Below, piece after piece: positions 14,615 to 19,810 of a stretch of 19,810 bases of DNA. The DNA is from Chloroflexota bacterium. Lineage in GTDB: Bacteria > Chloroflexota > Dehalococcoidia > Lucifugimonadales > JADFKI01. The position numbers were made by a program, and so were the translations under genes. The notes under the pieces are model-generated. The model ran no database searches. It saw only the letters and a program-made list of their open reading frames with translations, and was not told where the DNA came from. How positions within the stretch are numbered: position 1 is the stretch's first letter; each line of letters starts with the position of its first letter. The stretch lies in assembly GCA_024648655.1 (NCBI GenBank), contig JAGGDZ010000419.1:1-19810 (forward strand). Reading direction: 5' to 3'.

Positions 14615-16063
14615 ATGCTCTCCACAAATATAGGCAAGAGATTCCAAAAGACGAAAATTGTCTGCACGCTCGGACCTGCGACTGAGTCGGAGGAGATGAT
14701 TGAATCGCTGGTAAGGGAGGGTATGAGCATTGCGCGTCTGAATATGTCGCACGGCGACTTGGCGACCCATATCACCACATTTGGTCGCGTGCGGCGAGTT
14801 TCGGAGCGATTCGGAGTGCCAATAGGCATAATGGTGGATGTTCCAGGACCCAAGTATCGAACGGGCCCGACCGTTCCCGGGGTGCTGGAAATCAAGAATG
14901 GCGACGCGCTCACGCTCACAAGTCGAGACACTATCGGAAGCCAGTCCACAATTTCAGTCTTCCCTCCGGGCATACATCGAGATGTCATAGTAGGAGGGAC
15001 CATCCTCCTGGACGACGGCCTGCTAAGGCTGAAGGTAGAGGGCGTGGAGGGCGATGATGTGCACTGTAAGGTTGAGATAGGAGGGCGAGTTACCGAGCGC
15101 AGGGGAGTGGTCACGCCTGGGAGGTCTCCCTCGCAGCCCGCTCTCGATGACTATGCGAAGAGATGTCTTGCATTTGCTGCCGAGCAGGGCGCGGACTTCG
15201 TCGCGCTGTCGATGGTCAATGAAGACGAAGATGTACGCACAGCGCGCGACATCGTAACTAGGCACGGGGCAAGTCCGCTGATGATTTCAAAGATCGAATC
15301 GGTAGAGGCGCTGGAGAACTTTGACAGTATTCTTGATGCCAGCGACGGGATCATGGTTGCGAGGGGAGATATGGGCGTGCATGTGTCTCTGTATCGCATC
15401 CCTGTCATTCAGAAGGACCTGATTGCCAAGTGCAACGCGGCTGGCAAGCCGGTAATCACGGCGACGCAGATGCTGGAGTCGATGGTGCGTTCTCAGATGC
15501 CGACGCGCGCGGAGGTAACGGATGTTGCGAACGCTATATACGACGGCACGGACGCTGTCATGCTTTCGGGAGAGACGTCGGTCGGGTCGAATCCAGTCGA
15601 TGCTGTGCATGCTATGGTCCAGACGGCTCTTGAGACTGAAGAGGCGCTGCCTTACGACGACATTCTGCTTGCCAAGTCGCAGTTGACCGAGGATCAACGC
15701 ACAGACGATGCGATCAGCTACTCCGCGGTTCGCACAGCGCACCAACTGGAGGCATCTCTCATAGTCGCATTTACCGAGAGCGGCAGCACCGCCGGCCGGG
15801 TCTCCAAATATCGCCCGAAGTCACCTGTGCTTGCGCTTACACCGTATGCAGACATTCGGCGTCGGCTTACCCTTTACTGGGGTACGATTCCCGTGATTGT
15901 GGCGCAATTGAAGTCGGGAGAAGACTTCTTTGAGATCGGCGAGGAGCAGGCGCGCAAGATTCCCGGCGTGTTGAGTGGAGATTCCGTCGTTCTCGTCGCA
16001 GGCCTGCCGATGGGAGTGCAGGGAAGTACCAATCTGCTGCGCGTAATCTCGCTGGAAGCATAG
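14615..16063 (+). CDS. pyk: Pyruvate kinase
   Basis: A 482-residue glycolytic enzyme that converts phosphoenolpyruvate and ADP to pyruvate and ATP. Visible features are KTKIVCTLGPA near the N-terminus, ARLNMSHG (40-47), the B-domain segment, and catalytic Lys226 in ISKIES. The metal ligands Glu228 and Asp252 in MVARGDMG, TATQMLESM (282-290) and the signature PTRAEVTDVANAIYDGTDAVMLSGET follow. The C-terminal domain has FTESGSTAGRVSKYRP. Some usually strict motifs differ: GPEIRTG reads GPKYRTG (78-84), SFVR reads SMVN (199-202), and GDLGVE reads GDMGVH. It is still a plausible active enzyme because the catalytic Lys and metal ligands are present. GGAGG at 14599-14603 supports ATG 14615. Confidence 0.93.
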   Translation: MLSTNIGKRFQKTKIVCTLGPATESEEMIESLVREGMSIARLNMSHGDLATHITTFGRVRRVSERFGVPIGIMVDVPGPKYRTGPTVPGVLEIKNGDALTLTSRDTIGSQSTISVFPPGIHRDVIVGGTILLDDGLLRLKVEGVEGDDVHCKVEIGGRVTERRGVVTPGRSPSQPALDDYAKRCLAFAAEQGADFVALSMVNEDEDVRTARDIVTRHGASPLMISKIESVEALENFDSILDASDGIMVARGDMGVHVSLYRIPVIQKDLIAKCNAAGKPVITATQMLESMVRSQMPTRAEVTDVANAIYDGTDAVMLSGETSVGSNPVDAVHAMVQTALETEEALPYDDILLAKSQLTEDQRTDDAISYSAVRTAHQLEASLIVAFTESGSTAGRVSKYRPKSPVLALTPYADIRRRLTLYWGTIPVIVAQLKSGEDFFEIGEEQARKIPGVLSGDSVVLVAGLPMGVQGSTNLLRVISLEA

Positions 16064-16096
16064 ATTTAGCCGCTTTTCGCCAATGAGAAGTTGAGT

Positions 16097-16125
16097 TAGA
16101 CAAGCGCTTTTTGCCGATGTACAAT
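16097..16125 (+). promoter_or_regulatory. Promoter of the cysS fusion gene
   Basis: TAGACA (16097-16102), 17 bases, then TACAAT (16120-16125): five of six consensus bases in each hexamer at ideal spacing. It lies in the 115-base gap after pyk and would start transcription near 16132, about 47 bases before the GTG start. Confidence 0.6.
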
Positions 16126-16178
16126 CAGAAACATTAGGCAAGGGCATAAGGGACGGCAAATCGGGGGAGAGTAGGCAA

Positions 16179-18365
16179 GTGCTCAGGTTATACAATACTC
16201 TGTCCAAGCAAATTGAAGAAGTGCGACCTATTGAGCCGGGCGTGGTCAAGATGTACACCTGCGGGCCGACTGTGTACCGGGACGCTCACATCGGCAATCT
16301 CAGGTCATACCTGATGGCAGACTGGATACGAAGGGCGCTTGAGTTGAGCGACTTGAACGTAGTCCATATCAAGAACATCACCGATGTGGGGCACATGCGC
16401 CAGGAAGTTCTGGAGCAAGGCGGCGACAAGGTTATCGCTGCCGCCAGAGCCGAGGGAAAGACTCCGGCGCAGATAGCGCAGTTCTACACGGACAGGTTCT
16501 TGGGCGACGAACTCAAGCTGAATATAATACCGGCGCAAGAGTTTCCGAAAGCGACAGACCACGTCCCGGAGATGCTGGAAATAACTGAGCGTCTTGTTCG
16601 GCGCGGCCTCGCATACGAGGTCGGTGGGAATGTGTATTACGAAGTGGGCAAGTTCGGTGGCTATGGCAAGTTATCCGGCAACATCGCAGAGGGCGACCTG
16701 CTTGAAGCGGTCCGAGTCGAAGCCGACCCGCTGAAGCGCGACCCACGGGACTTCACCCTGTGGAAAGCCGCGGAAGCTGGCAGAGAACTGAAGTGGCCTA
16801 GCATCTGTGGTGAAGGATTCCCCGGCTGGCACATCGAGTGTTCGGCCATGTCGATCAAGTATCTTGGCTCACGCTTTGATATTCACACCGGCGGCGTAGA
16901 TAATATCTTTCCGCACCACGAAGGCGAAATCGCTCAGAGTGAGGGCTACGCGGGCGAGCAGGTAGTAAATATCTGGACACATGGGCAGCATCTGCTCGCG
17001 GACGGCGTGAAGATGGCGAAATCGATGGGCAACTCGTTCATTCTTTCGGACATTGAGGCGCAGGGCATTGATCCGCTGGCATTCCGCTATCTGTGTTTGA
17101 CGGCACAGTACGACACTCGTCTGAATTTCACCTTCACTTCTCTCAAGGCAGCACAGCGAGCGCTGCTGCGGCTGCGAAACATGGTGTGGCAATGGTCCTT
17201 CCAGACAAATGGCAGCTCGGCTGATGCTGAAACAGTTTCTCAGTGGCAGGGGCGATTTAAGTCGCTGGTTGACGACAACCTCAACATGCCGGGCGCACTT
17301 GCCTTGATGTGGGAACTCGCGCACTCAGACGTATCTCCAAGCACCAAACTGGAGCTTCTCACTTACTTCGACAGAGTGCTTGGCTTGAACATCACTAACG
17401 TCCTTGGGGACTATGCGGTTCCAAGCGAAGTCGTGAATGAGATTTCGCATCGCTCTGAGCATCGTGGGCGACAAGACTACGCTCGTGCAGATTCGATCCG
17501 CGCAAGCCTCGCGGACTCCGGCTACGTTGTGCAGGACAGCTCCGCCGCAACGCTGGTGCGCCCAAAGACCGACTGGGAAATGAGGCAAGAGCGGTGGCAC
17601 ACCTATTCGTCCGAAGTCGAGGTTCCCTCGTTCATGGACGAAGATGACCGTGTTGACCTGACTGTGGGTATTGTCGCCTGCAACTACCTCGATGATGTGC
17701 GGCGCTGCGTGGAGAGCGCGTTCAAGTGGCTGGGAGACCGCGATGCCGAAGTCGTAGTCGTGGATAACGGTTCCAGCGATGGCACTGACGAATGGCTGGA
17801 AGGAGCTGCCGCAGAGGATAAGCGTCTCAGGGTGATTCACATTGATCATCCGCTCGGAGAAGGCTCGGCAAAGCGAATCTTGCTGAAGCAGTGTCTTGGC
17901 AAGACGGTGGTTATGGTGGACACAAGTGTGGAGGTGGAAGGCGATATATTCGGTCCTATCGAAGGCGCCCTTGAAGACGAGACCATTGGTGTAACCGGTC
18001 CCTTCGGCTTGCGTACCACAGACCTGCACCACTTTCACGACGGCGAAGGTGAGAGTGGGGATATGGACGCGATGCAAGCCTACTGCTTCGCGTTCAGGCG
18101 TGAGCGATTGAATGAAGTTGGTCTGCCCCGCCAGACCTTCCGCTTCTACCGTAACCTGGACTTGGACTTCAGTTTCCAATTCAAGGCGCAAGGATATAGA
18201 ATAGTCGCAGACGCCAGACTTCCTGTCGCACAGCACGAGCATCGCGTCTGGTCGGAATTGGCAGAGGCAGAGCGCGATGAACTGAGCCGCAAGAACTATG
18301 GTCGCTTTCTGGATAGATGGGGTGACCGCGCCGACCTGTTGACATGTAACCGGCCAAAAGGCTAA
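16179..18365 (+). CDS. cysS: Cysteinyl-tRNA synthetase fused to a C-terminal family-2 glycosyltransferase-like domain
   Basis: A single 728-codon frame. Residues 1-465 are a complete class I cysteinyl-tRNA synthetase that charges tRNA-Cys. It has TCGPTVYRDAHIGN with zinc ligand Cys28 and HIGN, GWHIECSAMS with Cys221, and FPHHEGE with zinc-binding His and Glu (247-250). KMAKSMGN (278-285) stands for KMSKS, and a DALR-type end with ARADSIRASLADSGY follows. After a linker (465-490), residues 492-690 form a GT2/GT-A-like domain: VDLTVGIVACNYLDDV, VVVVDNGSSDGTDEWL (525-540), VVMVDTSVEV where a DxD would be expected, and FYRNLDLDFSFQFKAQGYRIV. Typical CysRS proteins end near 460-480. GTG start with GGGGGAGAG at 16163-16171. 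The base use I can see does not change at the junction. The effect of the added domain is unknown. Confidence 0.9.
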   Translation: MLRLYNTLSKQIEEVRPIEPGVVKMYTCGPTVYRDAHIGNLRSYLMADWIRRALELSDLNVVHIKNITDVGHMRQEVLEQGGDKVIAAARAEGKTPAQIAQFYTDRFLGDELKLNIIPAQEFPKATDHVPEMLEITERLVRRGLAYEVGGNVYYEVGKFGGYGKLSGNIAEGDLLEAVRVEADPLKRDPRDFTLWKAAEAGRELKWPSICGEGFPGWHIECSAMSIKYLGSRFDIHTGGVDNIFPHHEGEIAQSEGYAGEQVVNIWTHGQHLLADGVKMAKSMGNSFILSDIEAQGIDPLAFRYLCLTAQYDTRLNFTFTSLKAAQRALLRLRNMVWQWSFQTNGSSADAETVSQWQGRFKSLVDDNLNMPGALALMWELAHSDVSPSTKLELLTYFDRVLGLNITNVLGDYAVPSEVVNEISHRSEHRGRQDYARADSIRASLADSGYVVQDSSAATLVRPKTDWEMRQERWHTYSSEVEVPSFMDEDDRVDLTVGIVACNYLDDVRRCVESAFKWLGDRDAEVVVVDNGSSDGTDEWLEGAAAEDKRLRVIHIDHPLGEGSAKRILLKQCLGKTVVMVDTSVEVEGDIFGPIEGALEDETIGVTGPFGLRTTDLHHFHDGEGESGDMDAMQAYCFAFRRERLNEVGLPRQTFRFYRNLDLDFSFQFKAQGYRIVADARLPVAQHEHRVWSELAEAERDELSRKNYGRFLDRWGDRADLLTCNRPKG

Positions 18366-18394
18366 CGCAGGAAGAATTACTTAGCATAGAGATT

Positions 18395-18424
18395 ACGGCC
18401 CCGCAGAATCGGGGTCGTTCTTTT
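18395..18424 (+). terminator. Rho-independent terminator after the cysS fusion gene
   Basis: ACGGCCCCG (18395-18403) pairs with CGGGGTCGT (18410-18418) in a 9-bp stem with one G-T pair and a 6-base loop. It is followed by TCTTTT. It lies 30 bases after the cysS stop and separates this gene from the exchanger gene. Confidence 0.85.
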
Positions 18425-18463
18425 GCACGGATGTGCCGTTGTCGGAGGAATAGGGGACAACAA

Positions 18464-19516
18464 TTGACTGAAATCGCCCAATCAATCCCGGGACTCTGGT
18501 TACAGCTGCTGCTGACGGCGGGTTTGATACTTTTCGCCTCCTATTTCCTTGCCAAGTCCGCGGACATTATCGCCCTGCGAACCGGCTTAGGTCGTTCGTT
18601 CATTGGAGTAGTCCTACTGGGAACCGCAACGTCCCTGCCGGAGTTGGGCACAGGCGTCAGCGCTATTACTATTGTAGGTCAACCCGATCTGGCGGTAGGC
18701 GATGCTTTCGGAAGTAATCTGTTTAATCTCTTCATCATCGGCCTGCTGGACCTGTTTTGGCGCAATGCAGGCGTGCCGATATTAAACAGCGTCTCTCTCA
18801 CTTCTGTCCTGATTGCCATACTGGGAATCCTGGTGATTTCCATTACGGTCGTCGCCGTCTATTTTCATGGACATATGCCTGCAAGTTCGTTCGGAGGTTG
18901 GTTCGTCAGCCCGGTTACCATTATCCTGTTTGTCATTTTCGTATTTTCAATGTACATGATATATCGCTTCGCGCAGTCTGATAGTCACAACCAGAGCGAA
19001 ACTGCGAATATGAGCGATGAGAGCTACGAATCCGAAAGCCTAATCCGAGCCGGTGTCACCTATGCGATAGCGGCAGTGGTGATAATCTGCTCCGCGATAT
19101 GGCTTGCGTATACGGGTGAAGGGATTGCCCACGCGATGCACTTGGAAGCGAGCTTCGTCGGCACGCAATTCCTCGCATTCAGCACCTCGCTTCCTGAGCT
19201 TGCGGCCTCACTCGCGGCTCTGCGTATCAATGCGCCGGAACTGGCAATTACCAACTTACTTGGCAGTAACCTGTTCAACATGGGCTTCATACTCACGATC
19301 GACGACCTTGCCCTAGTGGGGCAGCCTCTCTGGTCTTCGGTATCGTCGATTCACGAGGCTACGGCGCTGTTTGCCATATTTATGACATGCGTAGTCTTGA
19401 TTGGGCTGATGGTCCGTACTAGGCCACGTCCGACGAAGCTAATTACCTACGAGTCGGCAGCACTGATAGGGCTTTACGCAGCCGCTAGTCTGTATGTTTT
19501 CCGATTTGCGACTTGA
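18464..19516 (+). CDS. Sodium/calcium exchanger, CaxA (CaCA) family
   Basis: An inner-membrane cation antiporter of about 350 residues and ten hydrophobic segments. The two inverted alpha repeats are clear. Alpha-1 has GTATSLPELGTGVSAI (53-68) and GDAFGSNLFN (79-88). Alpha-2 has FLAFSTSLPELAASLAAL (236-253) and LLGSNLFN (265-272). The acidic and Ser/Asn residues that bind Na+ and Ca2+ are kept in both. A polar, Ser/Glu-rich cytosolic loop (about 170-195) separates the halves. I choose TTG 18464 because AGGGG (18452-18456) lies seven bases upstream. ATG 18431 would start 7 bases after the terminator T-run, lacks a ribosome site, and would add an unlikely MCRCRRNRGQQ. The cation preference (Ca2+, or with K+) is not certain. 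Confidence 0.88.
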   Translation: MTEIAQSIPGLWLQLLLTAGLILFASYFLAKSADIIALRTGLGRSFIGVVLLGTATSLPELGTGVSAITIVGQPDLAVGDAFGSNLFNLFIIGLLDLFWRNAGVPILNSVSLTSVLIAILGILVISITVVAVYFHGHMPASSFGGWFVSPVTIILFVIFVFSMYMIYRFAQSDSHNQSETANMSDESYESESLIRAGVTYAIAAVVIICSAIWLAYTGEGIAHAMHLEASFVGTQFLAFSTSLPELAASLAALRINAPELAITNLLGSNLFNMGFILTIDDLALVGQPLWSSVSSIHEATALFAIFMTCVVLIGLMVRTRPRPTKLITYESAALIGLYAAASLYVFRFAT

Positions 19517-19574
19517 CACATACCATCGGCGAGAATACATTACTCGCAAGTAAAAATCTTCAGAGGAGACTGCA

Positions 19575-19810
19575 ATGTTCTTTGAATTGAGAGAGTACCG
19601 AACAAAGCCGGGACAGCGGGAGAACTGGGTCAGATTTATGGAGGAAACTATCATCCCGTTTCAGACGGGCAAAGGGATGGTAATTGTGGGCAGCTTCATC
19701 GGCGAGGAAGAGGACGATCTGTATATATGGGTGCGCCGCTTCGAAAGCGAAGAGCAGCGTGAGCGCCTGTACGAAGCAGTGTACGACAGCTACACATGGA
19801 AGAACGATAT
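19575..19810 (+). CDS. NIPSNAP family protein, 3' end outside the window
   Basis: The first 78 codons of a NIPSNAP-type ferredoxin-like (dimeric alpha/beta barrel) protein. It begins MFFELREYRTKPGQRENWV, the family start, and continues GSFIGEEEDDLYIWVRRFESEEQRERLYEAVY, the conserved strand-helix unit. Full-length bacterial members have about 100 or 200 residues. GAGGAG at 19563-19568 lies six bases before the ATG. Function is unsettled; many stand near oxidative or hydrolytic catabolic genes. It is cytosolic, with no signal peptide. Confidence 0.85.
   Translation, partial: MFFELREYRTKPGQRENWVRFMEETIIPFQTGKGMVIVGSFIGEEEDDLYIWVRRFESEEQRERLYEAVYDSYTWKND

Noticed and set aside
17560..17660. A hidden stop or frameshift separating CysRS from the glycosyltransferase domain
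   Set aside because: The frame is continuous from the KMAKS region into VDLTVGIVACNY with no stop, and linker codons look ordinary.
17325..18242. Minus-strand open frame of 305 codons opposite the cysS fusion
   Set aside because: It lies wholly antisense to the end of CysRS and the GT2 domain, has no recognisable domain, and the plus frame shows clear family motifs throughout.
1..19810. CRISPR array, tRNA or rRNA genes
   Set aside because: No regularly spaced short repeats, no cloverleaf with T-loop GTTCRA context, and no rRNA sequence recognised by eye on either strand.

Overview
The window reads as bacterial chromosome of moderate G+C. Gene content suggests a Chloroflexota lineage close to the marine or sponge-associated SAR202 (Dehalococcoidia) type: a Baeyer-Villiger flavin monooxygenase, a family-5 peptide-type transporter, an FG-GAP/ASPIC lipoprotein, a NIPSNAP protein, an imelysin remnant with an EVEKIVEVEK stretch, and a type A RNase P RNA. 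The taxonomic placement is inference; no rRNA is present to confirm it.

Layout. 1-1300 is accessory and decaying: two copies of a roughly 200-bp direct repeat flank about 450 bp of unrecognised DNA, and the second copy runs into an internally deleted, frameshifted imelysin (peptidase M75-like) pseudogene. 1377-2291 (minus) is a homocysteine S-methyltransferase family gene with its own extended -10 promoter. 2744-5362 (plus) is a two-gene unit of an HSL-type alpha/beta hydrolase, whose nucleophile serine is glycine, and a complete Baeyer-Villiger monooxygenase. 5508-11622 (plus) is a four-gene unit of lipoprotein solute-binding protein, DppB-like permease, DppC-like permease and a secreted FG-GAP/ASPIC lipoprotein, with a strong inverted repeat after the binding protein and no ATPase gene. 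11777-14290 (minus) holds, in transcription order, a C4 zinc-ribbon coiled-coil protein, a serine-recombinase-like protein that has lost its catalytic residues, and rnpB. 14615-18365 (plus) carries pyruvate kinase and a cysteinyl-tRNA synthetase fused in frame to a family-2 glycosyltransferase-like domain, followed by a textbook intrinsic terminator. 18464-19516 is a CaxA-type sodium/calcium exchanger. The window ends inside a NIPSNAP gene.

How the parts fit. The hydrolase/monooxygenase pair suggests oxidative ketone breakdown (ketone to ester or lactone, then hydrolysis), although the hydrolase looks catalytically altered. The transporter unit would import a peptide-like or small organic solute, using ATPases encoded elsewhere. 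The rnpB, pyk and cysS block is housekeeping.

The most notable items are the synthetase-glycosyltransferase fusion, the intact but catalytically dead recombinase beside rnpB, the Ser-to-Gly hydrolase, and the decayed imelysin locus with a duplicated, dyad-containing leader.
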